DNA from: Acanthosepion esculentum
Lineage: Eukaryota; Mollusca; Cephalopoda; Sepiida; Sepiidae
Direction of reading: 5' to 3'
Assembly (NCBI GenBank): GCA_964036315.1
Contig: OZ038517.1
Coordinates: 13,986,272 to 14,050,271 of the forward strand
DNA: 64,000 bases
Positions within the stretch are counted from its first letter, which is position 1; every line of letters begins with the position of its first letter. The notes beneath the pieces were generated by a model that did no database searches, was not told where the DNA came from, and saw only the letters and a program-made list of their open reading frames with translations. The position numbers were made by a program, and so were the translations under genes. Shown in pieces: positions 39,742 to 49,820 of the stretch.

Positions 39742-40485
39742 TGTGCTCGGCTTGAAGTGGTAACTAACAATTTGTGTCCCTCACTGAGACACATACATGT
39801 ACACACATAAAACGCGCTCAAGAATCACATTCTTCTTACACTTATTCTATTTCCATTCATGTTAATCATCCGCCCCCCCCACACCAAAAAAAGAATTATC
39901 GAATTAGCGTTTATTTTCAAAATATCTTCAATCTAAGGAAACATTTATTAGGCGAGTCATTCAAATTCCTGATTTCATGGACATTAAACCAAAATTAAAG
40001 CAAAAAGATTGAAAGGAATAGATATTTTTATTCAAATTTTACTAATCCCAAAAAAACAAAATTACATCTCTTTTGTCAAATACATCTATTGGATGCTTTT
40101 GTACACATCATCAGTGATGTTTCTAGCCGAGGTTCATTAGGGGCTTTGGGTCTTTCAACATCATACCCCCCTCTCCACTGTGACCCAACCGATACTGATC
40201 GGGTATCGATTTATGTACCTTCCGTTAGCTATATTTTTTTTTTATCCTCCCACCCACACATTGCGACTCCTCTTGGCAATTTATGGTCCAATCCGGGTTA
40301 ACTTCCAGTTTACCAGCAATGTGTGTGTGCTCTTCCATAAAAAAAGGAAGTAAACGCAATCACATTTTCTATCTGGTAAGGAACATGGCGGTGTGCTCGG
40401 CTTGAAGTGGTAAGTAACGATTTGTTTCCCCTCACTGACACATGTGAATAGGTATAACATTGTGCTAAAGTAATGAAATTCTAAT

Positions 40486-40804
40486 TAATAATAACCACAA
40501 ATATTTAAGATTCAAAATGGGATAATTTGTTGTGACAGAAAAAAAAAATGAAACCGCAGAGTTGCCAATTTCAACCTGCTAGTACAGTAAGCGATTAAAT
40601 CCTCAAATATTAAAAAAAGAAATAATAATACAAAGCTAATTATAGGTTGTGTCTAACCACTTATCGCATATAGAAAGTATAGTACATTTTATACAATACA
40701 TTTTGGCAACTATTCCTTTTTTTTTACCCTGTAGAATGAGTTGTTAGGTGGTTTTCAATAGCAGAATCACTCTTTAAGAGCCTTCTTACGAGAGTTTCTC
40801 CTTT
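40486..40804. other. Unannotated interval
   Basis: AT-rich, without recognised repeat ends or coding segments. Confidence 0.5.
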
Positions 40805-40990
40805 AAGATAGAATTAATCCTGGTAAGAAGATAAAATACATCCGGCAGCTACGGCTCTGGTTGGGAAGTTTTGAGGAGCATGGAGCCACCTCTTAATTGT
40901 TGTTATTCCCAGGTCCGCTCTGATGTGGAGTGGCAGCACCAGTTAGGGTCCTGGCTATGGGCAAATAGTGAAGCCCTTGTTAAACTTGCA
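40805..40990 (-). mobile_element. SINE-like family S5, truncated copy
   Basis: Reverse of the conserved block ('gaggagcatggagccacctc', 'gcaccagttagggtcctggc', 'tatgggcaaatagtgaa'). The open frames over it are incidental. Confidence 0.55.
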
Positions 40991-41131
40991 CTGGATTTAC
41001 CCCCCCCCCCCACTTCAGTCACCTTCACGATGGCCTCCATCTTCTCTCTGGGTGGCTTCTATTACACTTCAGTTATTGGCTACTGGCATTTGTATACCTC
41101 ACGTAGATATGTTAAAAATTTCCCTTTCTCT

Positions 41132-41266
41132 GCCGTGCACCGATAGCTTAGGGGTAGAATCTCTGACTGATGCCAAATTGGTTGAGTTGCAATCCTGGCT
41201 TGAAGCAATCAGATCTTTAGCCACACTGATGAGCAGTGATACAGGGAAACAGGCTTTTATGTGGAT
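41132..41266 (+). mobile_element. tRNA-derived SINE, family S1
   Basis: 'gatagcttaggggtagaatc' (box A) and 'gagttgcaatcctggcttga' (box B region) with the body 'agccacactgatgagcagtg', ending at 'gtggat' followed by TA repeats. It is diverged from the copy at 32110. Confidence 0.7.
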
Positions 41267-41290
41267 TATATATATATATATATATATATA

Positions 41291-41543
41291 TTATAAATTA
41301 ACTGAATTAAAATATGGTTTTTCGCTACACAGTAATAACCATGTTTCAAAAATGGAAGCTAAAAGCTTTGAATTTAATTTTGTTATTAAATTAAAGACAT
41401 TAGTTAAAATTCGCTTGACGAGGAAATGGAACTAATGTCTTTAATTTAATAACAAAATTAAATTTGAAGATTTTAGCTTCCATTTTTGAAACATGGTTAT
41501 TACTGTGTAGCAAAAAAAAACATTTTAAATCAGTTAATTTATA
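41291..41543. mobile_element. Foldback with 115-bp arms
   Basis: Arms beginning 'ttataaattaactga' and including 'aataaccatgtttcaaaaat' are near-perfect reverse complements around a spacer of about 25 bp ('cgcttgacgaggaaatgg'). It is immediately preceded by (TA)n. It is non-coding. No close relative is seen in the window. Confidence 0.8.
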
Positions 41544-42300
41544 ATATTAATGCTCTATTGTGTAAAAATAAAAATATCTATAAGAACACCGGATTATATA
41601 TCTTACTGTTCTTTCTTTTATTTAAATAACCAACATGAAAGAACTCTTTCATGACATTAATCTATATAATATCAAACAAGTTCTTAAAGAAACTATTCCA
41701 AAATATAACTTCAACAAAACCTACAACATAAAACACACACCACCTCCAGTAATTATGTCCACACAAACATGTATATGCACAAAAGCTGAGTATCATCTAC
41801 CATGTATTCAATTGTGAAAGCAGAATAACATTTTTTTATCACTTCAAAGATCCCGAGAAAATTAAATGACCCATAAGGAGTTGATATGCTGTTAAACAAA
41901 CCAAACAAAAGAGAGAATTGGAAAACAAAAAACTGCATATATAACATCCCATGCAAATGTAGAAAAGAATATAAATAAGAATAAAGACTATAAACCAGCT
42001 CCTTAAAACTGAACAAAAGGATCATAAAAAAAAATCTATATCCAAAGGGGAAGTAGACAAGTCCGGTAGAGATGAGCATATCTAGAGAGGAAAATTGTTC
42101 ACTCTCTGGGACACAGTCCAAATTATAGGGAGCATGGAAGGAAGGTAAGAAAACTGAAGGAAACGGCATACATTAGTCTAACAGACAAATATATAAACCA
42201 GTGTGGATTTCAGCAAAGTATAGATTCCTTTGCGTAGCAGAAAAGAAATTGGCGCACATCCCAGTATATAAAAAATATAGAATCACCTGTTTCTCTCTGA
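41544..42300. other. Mostly unannotated interval
   Basis: A minus-strand frame of 138 codons (42169-41753) is F/L/S-rich with no recognised family. 'atgacccataaggagttgat' at 41867 is an S5 fragment. Confidence 0.4.
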
Positions 42301-42309
42301 ATTGTCTGA

Positions 42310-42600
42310 GACTTAGCGTTATTGTTACATTATTTGCGTTTACACTAATGTCCTCAGCTTTGTCGTTATGATCACTATGTTTCGATCATTGTGCTCTGGC
42401 TTTCTTCAGAGGTCTGAATACCTGAAGAAGGTTCATGTAAGTTGAAAGCTCTGACACTGGCTTGATTTTGGATACTTTTTTGCATCAACTGCAGCTAAGT
42501 CTGATTCCCAGTTTGGAAAAGATGGTGGATAAATGATTTAATCACCAATTACTTACCATTGCCTGAAGAAGTACAATGATAGTATTGAAACATGAAAGCT
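42310..42600. mobile_element. Decayed hammerhead-arm repeat
   Basis: 'ttctttcttcaga'-type and 'cctgaagaag' blocks flank 'tttcgatcattgtgctctgg', a diverged version of the C-family left arm. A further CTGAAGA...TTGAAAC arrangement lies at 42563-42592 with a weak CAAT/ATTG stem. Core boxes are partly kept. Confidence 0.4.
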
Positions 42601-42880
42601 TTTGTGTAGCAATTTTAAAATGTTTTTATTATAATCTCTTATAATAAAAATATAATAACACACACACACATATATATATATATATACACAAATAACAAGA
42701 ACTGAGAGAATAAGAATCCACCATTCTTAGCATTTACTTTTTTAAATTAAAAGGGCTCAATACAATGTAGAGCAAAATATTATTATAATATTTTTATTAT
42801 AAAATTTTACATAGCTACATAAAAATTCCTGTTTCAGAATTAAAATTATTCTGAACACAAATTTTTTTTATAGTGATGTA

Positions 42881-42918
<38 letters not shown>

Positions 42919-43029
42919 ATATATATATATATATATGTATATGTATGTATGAATGAATGATGAAAAATATAGAAAAGACAAAACAAAATCCGAATATGCA
43001 AGTTTACTGTTTTAATGTTGTTTTACTGT

Positions 43030-43066
43030 CGACGTCAGACGTTTCGGTCTAGTAGACCATCTTCAG
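43030..43066 (-). ncRNA. Hammerhead-like motif of PLE end, core intact
   Basis: Minus strand: CTGAAGA, T, stem GGTCT, loop ACT, stem AGACC, GAAAC, then GTCTGACGTCGAC. Both core boxes are intact. A GTC follows, which could serve as the cleavage triplet. Low monomer activity and dimeric action are reported for such minimal PLE hammerheads. Confidence 0.6.
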
Positions 43067-43288
43067 GACATGGTTATTAGAAACATACTTAGGATTAGAC
43101 GATATTTAAGTCAACATGAAAAGACGATAGACACAAGACTAATCAGAAACAGAACAACTGAAATTCTAAAGTCAGCGTTCCCTTTTTTGGGATTTGGTCA
43201 CGTTGACGTCACGCGGGCGATGCTGCGAAAAACGCACTCCCAAGATAGAGACTTTATCTTAAATGAAAAAGAGGAATTTTATTTGAAT

Positions 43289-43585
43289 CTAGAGCTTATT
43301 AGTACGTTTGTCAAGCATTAATCTTGCCAGGAACGGGGAGATGTTAAAGAAGCCGGGTCCAGTATTTACCGTACGTGAAGTGGATATTATGCCTGCCTCA
43401 TAAATCCGTCTAAGGTTTTTATTATGGATATATTTTAAAATCTTCACAGAGTCAAAATCGAAATTATGATCAGATTTAGTTAAGTGTACAAATAAAGCAT
43501 TATTTAAATTACCGAGGCGAATATCTCGTTTATGTTCAGAAACACGAGATTTTGCGGACCTACCTGTTTCCCCCACATATCTCAA
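43289..43585 (-). pseudogene. PLE GIY-YIG endonuclease C-terminal part
   Basis: The minus strand is open for 98 codons: 'RYVGETGRSAKSRVSEHKRD' is the YIG half of the GIY-YIG motif with the conserved R and EH, then 'NNALFVHLTKSDHNFDFDSV', 'NLRRIYEAGIIS' and a short tail. This is the standard end of a PLE protein. The first half of the nuclease and the whole RT are absent because the element is truncated at 'gatgtagattttgag'. The C-terminal half lacks internal stops, so decay is recent. Confidence 0.8.
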
Positions 43586-43650
43586 AATCTACATCCACAT
43601 ATTTGCTTACATATATATGTATACACACATACACACACACACACACACAC

Positions 43651-43715
43651 ACTGGGTGTAACAGCAAAATTGTCAAAATCATGTAACAGCATGGGATATT
43701 TGTCCATCCCACAAA
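43651..43715 (+). mobile_element. Tc1/mariner left end fragment
   Basis: 'tgtaacagcaaaattgtcaa' and 'atgtaacagcatgggatatt' repeat the double terminal block of the element at 19340. Nothing of its interior follows. Confidence 0.6.
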
Positions 43716-43986
43716 ATGTTTAAATGGAATGTGTAATGAGGATGACTGAATGTACAGTTGAAAGTACTAGCATATTAAAGAAATACCTTATACAGTTTAT
43801 AATTTTTAAAAACAAGGATCATAACATTCATCGAGTGATTTGTAAGTTAATGCACCTTTCAAAATTTTGTTTGTGAAAGGATTTCGCCATTTTATATCAT
43901 TAATTTTACTAATCTACATAAATGTAGCGTATCTTAAAACTATATTTTATCATATTTAATTCCTGATAAACAGTAGATCACTTTTG

Positions 43987-43990
<4 letters not shown>

Positions 43991-44042
<52 letters not shown>
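43991..44042. repeat. (TA)n microsatellite
   Basis: About 26 TA units. The preceding sequence (43820-43940) is a diverged fragment of the foldback family at 62264 ('tcatcgagtgatttgtaagt'). Confidence 0.95.
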
Positions 44043-44046
<4 letters not shown>

Positions 44047-44553
44047 TATTCAGTAGTATGGATATGAGTTTATGACCCAGGGTTTCATGCTTCTGTGATC
44101 AGACAAACTGGTTTATTTTTTTTAAATTGGATCTATTTATATTTGTTTGAGTCTGATTATGTTTGGTGGTGGGTGGGGGGGATTTTCTTCTGTGTTTGTT
44201 TGGGATGATACTCACACATATAGACACAATATAGACACAAATACATACAGGTGTACACAAACTCATATCCATACAACTGAATATGTTAGTTCTATCACTG
44301 ATATTGAGCACTTTCCACTAACTACTACACACAAAATAATATATATATATATATATATATATAATTTTTATTAAAGCCGACAGATAAGCTTTTTATTTAA
44401 TTTTTCTTGTGTTCGAACAAGTGTTTTCTTTTCGGGACACAGAGTGTGTAGAAACTATCCAAATTCAGTATCTGCCTATATTTCTGAGGTGAGGAATTAT
44501 GTACATTATTTACATGATTCGGACTATTGTCCTCATCTTTGTCGCCATATTTA

Positions 44554-44593
44554 TTACAACGTTTCAACCGTTGTACGCTCCAGCCTTCTTCAG
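44554..44593 (-). ncRNA. Hammerhead-like motif, left arm of C4
   Basis: CTGAAGA followed by an imperfect stem and TTGAAACGTTG on the minus strand. The GAAAC box is intact, but the helix II closing pair differs from C3. Confidence 0.4.
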
Positions 44594-44934
44594 GTGTTTG
44601 GAATTGAACCCTTTATTTCGCTCACTGGGGTAGACTGTTCTAGTTCCCATGTTCTAGTTTGCTATGTTTAATAGATGTCTGTTATCAGTTATCTCCTGTT
44701 AATTCCCCTCTGAAAGTTTTCCACTGCCTCAACCGGGTATTGAACTCACACTCTTTGGGTCCTGTCACTGGATTTAACTAACGCCTTTATCCACTGTGCC
44801 ATGTGTCCTTGAGAACATATGTGTATGAATTTCTGGGTATTATAAATGTGATGTCTTCAACAACCATTTTTTACCAGTGTTCATATCGCACCCCAGTGAG
44901 CGAAATAGAGGGTTCAGTTCTACATTCCAACCAC

Positions 44935-44972
44935 CTGAAGAAGACCGGAGTGTACAACGGCCGAAACATTGT
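44935..44972 (+). ncRNA. Hammerhead-like motif, right arm of C4
   Basis: CTGAAGA, then a weak stem with loop 'gagtgtacaac', then CGAAACATTG. Core boxes are intact. Confidence 0.45.
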
Positions 44973-45119
44973 AATAAATATGGCGGCAAAGATGAGGACA
45001 ATAGTTTGAATAATGTAAATAATGAACTATCCAAATATTCTATAATTCTGAGCTCTTTTGGCTATACTTTTAGCTATTATCAAGGATGATTTTATTTTTG
45101 TTTTTAATTGGATATATGG

Positions 45120-45505
45120 GTTGTGTGTAAGTATCTAGAGTTACAGAGATGTTTTATTTTCCGAATACACACTGTGGCCATGTTCGTAGTTAATATAATG
45201 TTGGCTTTTTCGTTTTTTATTAGTAAGGCTTCCATTATTTTTAGCCTTTTTTTTTAACATATGAATGAGGTTATTATGCTTGTATCTTCTATTAGTATAT
45301 TTCGGATTAGTTTGTTTGTGTTTAAATGGATTCTGATGGAGCTGTAGTCAGATAGGTGTAACGTAAGTCATCTGGATAGGCATGTAGTAGTGTGACCAAT
45401 GTAATTATTTATGAGTTCGGTTTGATCAGGAACACAGTTCCTTAAGGGGCATTTGAACTTGTAAATAATGTTTGTAGTTTTGATTTTGCAGGTGTATCGT
45501 TATTT
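45120..45505 (-). pseudogene. PLE GIY-YIG endonuclease relic, second lineage
   Basis: Minus-strand translation: 'TTNIIYKFKCPLRNC', then 'NNYIGHTTTCLSR', one stop (TGA in place of an arginine codon), 'LTLHLSDYSSIRIHL', a frameshift, and 'RLKIMEALLIKNEKANI'. NIIY-F-C followed by YIG-T is the complete GIY-YIG motif. The spaced EALLIK helix is the usual PLE C-terminus. Its sequence is clearly different from the 43.3 kb copy, so two PLE lineages are present. The RT domain is not in the window. Confidence 0.75.
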
Positions 45506-45595
45506 TTGACCTGAACAAAAAAATTAAATTATCTAATACAAAAAATTTAAAACAGCTAACCTTATCCTCAAACATTTGCTGCCTTGTAATCATAT

Positions 45596-45598
<3 letters not shown>

Positions 45599-45634
<36 letters not shown>
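45599..45634. repeat. (TA)n microsatellite
   Basis: Uninterrupted TA run. Confidence 0.95.
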
Positions 45635-45637
<3 letters not shown>

Positions 45638-45639
45638 TA

Positions 45640-45920
45640 TTCCTTTGAACCTCGTTGGTATGACCAAGCAGGGGCACGTATAGTCTAGGCAGTGTATGAC
45701 CTCTTTATACTATCACTCAGGCTTGCAACCTGGAGAGGTCACTTCAGTCTCACTACCAAAGGAAAGAATTTCGACCAAACAACGTGTTTCCTTTATTTCC
45801 TGAGATAAACAGATGCCTACTCCTGCCTAATTATGCTGAATAATCAAGATGGGACAATAATCTGAATAAATTGAGTAAGTCAAAATATACTGGGAATTTC
45901 ACATCTCAAAATAATGGATA
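45640..45920. other. Unannotated interval
   Basis: No recognised repeat or coding segment up to the hammerhead-like motif at 45922. Confidence 0.45.
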
Positions 45921-45921
45921 C

Positions 45922-45957
45922 ATGATGATGGTCAGAGTGTATTTGGCCGAAATGTGT
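45922..45957 (+). ncRNA. Hammerhead-like motif (one core change)
   Basis: ATGATGA, T, stem GGTC, loop 'agagtgtatt', stem GGCC, then GAAATGTG. The first base pair of the CTGATGA box is altered and one stem pair is G-T. Confidence 0.35.
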
Positions 45958-46013
45958 CTATAATAACCTAGATGGGAACAGTAGTTTGATTAAATCAAAA
46001 GTGTATTGACAAT

Positions 46014-46500
46014 AACTCATTATAAATAAATGACAATAGGAAAACAGTAATTGCTGACGCGTTTCGTCCAATGTGGACTTTTTCATAGCAAAAAACGAAA
46101 TGAATTTAATTAAACAAAGAAAATTAATAAAAACAAAAAACAGAGTGTTCTTAGCAACGGGAATGTAGGAAACGCTATTTTCATATTGTTAACTGAAAAT
46201 GACGTCAGTTAATGTCACGTGTGGAGAATATTTCATTAATCTGTGTTGATGTATTCAACCATTTTCTTTTTATTTTAATATGTTTTTGTGTACATTTGTT
46301 TGTGAGAGCAGTAATTTTGTTAGAAAAGGTGAAATAGGGAAAAGGCCTGGGCGTAGATTAATATTTGGGTATTGTTCTATGGCGGCACTCTCTAGAATTT
46401 TCCTTCTGAGTGAGTTATTTTCTTTTTTTATAAGTATAGAATTTTTACGAAACGCGTCAGCAATTACTGTTTTCCTATTGTCAATTATTTATAAAGATTG
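46014..46500. mobile_element. Inverted-repeat element with PLE-like end
   Basis: 'caataggaaaacagtaattg' followed by 'ctgacgcgtttcg' at the left is mirrored at 46444-46490. Next to the left arm the minus strand reads CTATGAAAAA, stem GTCC, loop ACATT, stem GGAC, GAAACGCGTC, a decayed hammerhead-like motif (46052-46090). The interior has a 76-codon frame with no assigned function. Confidence 0.55.
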
Positions 46501-47187
46501 TCTTCTCTAAAAGTTAACTTTGAGAAATTTTCACAATAACTCATAAAAAAAAATTACATTCTACTTGTCTAAAGACAACCTATTTCCTAGTCTTTTGCCT
46601 GCCCACCTATCACACTAGCACTTTCTAGCAGGTATTTTTTTGTAGGTCACATGATGCAACAGATGGTTACAATTTAGGTGATGCATTCTTTTCTCACAGC
46701 AAACGTGCAGCAAGGAGAAGACAGTTACAAGCAAATGTCAAACTGCAGATAAATTGAAAAATAAAAACTATTTTCATGCCAGTCAAAACAAAAGATAAGG
46801 TTCTAAAAAAAAATAAATAAATAAAAGTAGAAAAAAATTGGTCAACTAATCTTAGTGTTTCAGTAATTAGATATAATTATATATTCAGCATTGTCTTTCC
46901 CCAAGGAATTTCAAACAAGCGCCCCAAGACAACTAAAGTATATTTTGGAAACAAAAGATTGACACTGAAGATGTTCATACTGAAGACCAATTCAAGAAAA
47001 TTATTTTCATGTTAAAATTACATGTAACAGGTTGCTGTTTTTTTTTTATGTGGCTTCATTTAAATAAAAGACAAAAATGACTAAAAATTGCATTTAAAAA
47101 ATAAAAAAATAAATAAATAAATGCCACCCACATTCAAACAACATTTTTTAAATAAACACCCAAGGTTGAGCATTTACAGTACACACA

Positions 47188-47190
<3 letters not shown>
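46501..47190. other. Unannotated interval
   Basis: AT-rich, with short A-runs. No gene, SINE box or terminal repeat recognised. Confidence 0.5.
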
Positions 47191-47191
<1 letters not shown>

Positions 47192-47267
<76 letters not shown>

Positions 47268-47270
47268 GAT
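47192..47270. repeat. (TA)n-(CA)n-(TA)n compound microsatellite
   Basis: A TA run, a short ACACAC run and a second TA run. Confidence 0.95.
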
Positions 47271-47280
47271 AATAAGACAG

Positions 47281-47430
47281 AGACTCTAATTATCCATTTC
47301 GATTATAAATTTATTTTGTGAACACCGAGATGTTCAAAATCTTTTACAGAGGTGATTTCGAATTGATCTGAAGAGTTGAACATCTGTGTTCACAAAATAA
47401 ATTTATAATTGAAATAGTTAATTAAAGTCT
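47281..47430. mobile_element. Foldback related to 18.3 kb
   Basis: Arms 'agactctaattatccatttc' and its inverse 'gaaatagttaattaaagtct' contain 'tttattttgtgaacac'. The centre has CTGAAGAG, stem TGAACA/TGTTCA and CAAAA at 47368-47397. It is followed by the repeat end shared with 18113 in reverse, so both loci carry the same element with different arm sequence. Confidence 0.6.
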
Positions 47431-47439
47431 CCTTCTTCT

Positions 47440-47535
47440 TATTATTATTATTATTAATATGCTCTGTAGTCGACATTGAGCTCTCTCTGGATTTATATCC
47501 TCCTCAGAATTATCCCTTCCAGTCACAAAAGGATA
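47440..47535 (-). repeat. Dispersed repeat end (copy of 18113)
   Basis: 'gtcgacattgagctctctct' and 'ccttccagtcacaaaagga' are the reverse of the block at 18113-18190, again with an ATT array on its inner side. Confidence 0.6.
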
Positions 47536-47595
47536 AGATCTATATATATATATATATATATATGTAAAAATATACATTTTACCCTTATATCTTAC

Positions 47596-47600
<5 letters not shown>

Positions 47601-47648
<48 letters not shown>
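47601..47648. repeat. (TA)n microsatellite followed by (TG)n
   Basis: About 24 TA units, then a short TG run. 'gtaaaaatatacattttacc' occurs on both sides. Confidence 0.95.
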
Positions 47649-47664
<16 letters not shown>

Positions 47665-47690
47665 AAAAATATACATTTTATTTAGATATA

Positions 47691-48030
47691 GTCGGCTTGG
47701 TAGAGTAATGGATTGCAGCTCGGATTAAGGAATCAGAGAGCAAAGTTCAAATTCCAGTCAAGTTCATTACATTCATTTACTTGCTAATTCCCTTGGGAAA
47801 GGTATGAATCCAACTCTTTTCCCCTCCAGCTATGGGTAAATAGTATGACAGACTGGGTTCTATAGCCTTGGGTGTCAACCAGTCTAGGAGAAGGAAAAAC
47901 CCTGAATTTAACAACTGTATGCAGCCCTGGAAAAGTACATACTATGCAGCTAAAAGAAAGGATCGTCCACACTGACTCGATGATCCTGATTACAGTCAAC
48001 TCCTTATTAGGCCGATGAAAGAAATACAAG
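47691..48030 (+). mobile_element. tRNA-derived SINE, family S2
   Basis: Head 'gtcggcttggtagagtaatg' (box A) and 'aagttcaaattccagtcaag' (box B region), then the body 'cccttgggaaaggtatgaat', 'ccagctatgggtaaatag', 'ctatagccttgggtgtcaac' and 'agtctaggagaagga'. The body is shared with the 5S/tRNA chimeric copies. Here only a tRNA-like head is present, without 5S. Confidence 0.7.
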
Positions 48031-48424
48031 AGATAAAAATACAACAACAATAATAATGTTGATAACAAGACTAATAGTATTTATTGTATACTATTTTATA
48101 CTTTTGACCAAACAGAAGCATGTATGAGAATAAAAATTGGAAATTTCCAAAATAACTATGTCCTTTCTTAACAAGAATTTAGAAAATAAAGTTCGACTTG
48201 CAGAGGGCGGGCTTTTTTTTACATGTCGTATTACTGATGACATCTAGTAGTTCTGATTGCCACTGTTAAGGTTGTGGAGCGTTTGTAGATGGCTTTTTGT
48301 GGGAACTGAATTCACTGTATTTGCTGAAACTCCTCTTTAAACTTTAAGAAATAAATATTCTGTCTAATAAATAAATGGAGTGTCTACTTGAATGAGTATT
48401 CATTAAAGGTAATATTTAAAGTGA

Positions 48425-48428
<4 letters not shown>
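48031..48428. other. Unannotated interval
   Basis: No repeat ends or coding segments recognised. AT-rich with one CG-rich word near 48200. Confidence 0.45.

Positions 48429-48463
<35 letters not shown>
48429..48463. repeat. (TA)n microsatellite
   Basis: Uninterrupted TA run. Confidence 0.95.
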
Positions 48464-48465
<2 letters not shown>

Positions 48466-48637
48466 CTCTTGAAAATATATTTCAATTGAGCACTGTTGAG
48501 TGATAAATTAATTCTATAAACAACAGCCACCTGCGTTAAGGCAAAGCTCTTCAGTAAAATGAATTGGAGCACTCTGGCTGATTGGCATTTGTTTACATTC
48601 GTAAAAACAATATGCTAGATTTAGTTGTTTCTCTCTG

Positions 48638-48767
48638 TCGAATGAAGATGATAGCTCAGTGGTAGAAACTCTGACTGATCGGTTGGGTTTCGATCCAGGC
48701 TTGAAGTATTTGGATGTCTAATCACACTGACGAGCTGTGATATAGCAAAACAGTACTGTCTGCGAAT

Positions 48768-48770
<3 letters not shown>
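48638..48770 (+). mobile_element. tRNA-derived SINE, family S1
   Basis: 'gatagctcagtggtagaaac' is a near-perfect tRNA A box region and 'gggtttcgatccaggcttga' holds the B box. The body ends 'gtactgtctgcgaatgac' followed by (AT)n. Confidence 0.75.

Positions 48771-48825
<55 letters not shown>
48771..48825. repeat. (TA)n tract at SINE 3' end
   Basis: About 27 TA units between the SINE and the next element. Confidence 0.95.
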
Positions 48826-48828
<3 letters not shown>

Positions 48829-49210
48829 CATGAATCATTCATACAAAAAGCAGATAGTGAAGTTAATGGTATAAATGAGAATACATCTTCACAAACAAAT
48901 TTATTAAAATACATTAACCCCGAACCTGTAGATGTATGTTATGATCCCTGTTTTTATAAATTCCAGTTGCATAAGGTCTTTTTATACGAGCTTTCGTCTG
49001 TTCATACAGACATCATCAGGTATGGAAATAGATTTGTTTTTTACATCCAGGTAATAACAGGACAACAAAAGATTAGATGTAATCAAAATGTTTTTTTTAG
49101 AAATGTGTTATTGTTAACGGTAAGAAATTTTGGAGCATGTGGTCACAACACTGAGGTAGAATTTTTAAAAAATTTAAGATTGTGCGTTTTTGTACTAATA
49201 TGCCAATAGG
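48826..49210 (+). mobile_element. Half of the 62 kb foldback family, with more interior
   Basis: Starts 'ttacatgaatcattcataca' and runs through the minus-strand hammerhead-like motif (48991-49019) into an interior ('acatccaggtaataacagga', 'gttattgttaacggtaagaa') also present in the 62 kb element. A plus-strand frame of 147 codons spans it but its start lies in the TA tract. No domain is recognised. Confidence 0.55.
48991..49019 (-). ncRNA. Hammerhead-like motif, core intact
   Basis: Minus strand: CTGATGA, T, stem GTCTG, loop TATGAA, stem CAGAC, GAAAGC. It is identical over 29 bases to both motifs in the 62 kb element. Confidence 0.6.
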
Positions 49211-49534
49211 AGAATTCTTTTGTAGAAGGTTTTTTCAGTCGATGTGGCATGAACTAAATTGTTCAATAAATAGAGGAATGTCATAGTTATTATCCAAAAG
49301 TTGCACGCTGGATCAGTTCTTTTAATATCAAGTATATGGTGCAGTTCAATTTATATTACATGAATAATAAATGTTATTTAATACTGTTTATTATAAACAG
49401 AGCATTTACTTAAATACTTGTATCTATAAAAACAATGTTAACCATAAAATGTCTTTAAATAATTGTCGGACTATGTCCATTTCATAATATATATATATAT
49501 ATATATATATAGTAAAGGTAATAAATAGGTTGGT

Positions 49535-49625
49535 ATGCAATCCAAGTGGGTCCTAGTAATGTAAAATATTAAACCAGATCCACAAAAAGAGCTCAATGTA
49601 TTTATAATTACAGAGCAAAAATTAA
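49535..49625 (+). repeat. Diverged copy of the 18113 repeat end
   Basis: 'aagtgggtcctagtaatg' ... 'aaagagctcaatgtatttat' parallels 'gagagagctcaatgtagact' at 18160. Confidence 0.4.
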
Positions 49626-49772
49626 TACACAATAAAATCACCTCATATGGGGAATAAGCTTATTTCACCTGACGAAAATATAATTTGCCAGTCTTATCAA
49701 CCCCAGTATAGACTGAGTTTGTGTTGGAAAAATCTGTTTTTTTTTCTGACATGATTTTGGATTTTATTGTAC

Positions 49773-49781
<9 letters not shown>

Positions 49782-49812
<31 letters not shown>
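49782..49812. repeat. (TA)n microsatellite
   Basis: Uninterrupted TA run directly beside the hammerhead SINE-like element. Confidence 0.95.

Positions 49813-49819
<7 letters not shown>

Positions 49820-49820
<1 letters not shown>

Larger units (their letters stand above)
39120..40485 (+). repeat. Duplicated module with promoter-like sites
   Basis: Blocks are repeated in the order partial (39196-39420), second (39538-39790) and full (40082-40485). The marks are 'gatactgatcgggtatcga', 'cacacattgcaactcctctt', 'acatggcggtgtgctcggct' and 'catgtgaataggtataacat'. Each longer copy contains a YY1-like 'aacatggcgg' followed 28 bases later by a donor-like GTAAST. The second copy also has the ETS-like 'acttccgg'. 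It could be duplicated promoter/first-exon sequence or an LTR-like repeat. Confidence 0.5.
42959..43605 (-). mobile_element. Penelope-like element, 3' fragment
   Basis: Minus-strand order: 'gcaaatatgtggatgtag' at the upstream edge, GIY-YIG coding relic (43585-43289), non-coding 3' part with 'cccgcgtgacgtcaacgtga', hammerhead-like motif (43066-43036), and the A/T-rich arm ending at the (TA/TG)n tract. The arm and motif equal those of the foldback at 31723. Endonuclease C-terminus followed by a hammerhead in the terminal repeat is the known PLE layout. The RT domain is missing. Confidence 0.75.
44466..45012. mobile_element. Composite repeat C4
   Basis: Left arm from 'tcagtatctgcctatatttc' with a minus-strand motif (44554-44593), a minus-strand tRNA-like unit ('tgggtcctgtcactggattt' reversed), a private insert (44816-44885), and the right arm with a plus-strand motif (44935-44972). 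Same order as C3, with a longer middle. Confidence 0.65.

Noticed and set aside
41753..42169. 138-codon minus-strand frame
   Set aside because: F/S/L-rich translation, no family or splice context; partly overlaps an S5 repeat fragment.
48766..49209. 147-codon open frame as a gene
   Set aside because: The start lies in a TA tract and the frame covers an inverted-repeat family with a ribozyme-like motif; no domain recognised.
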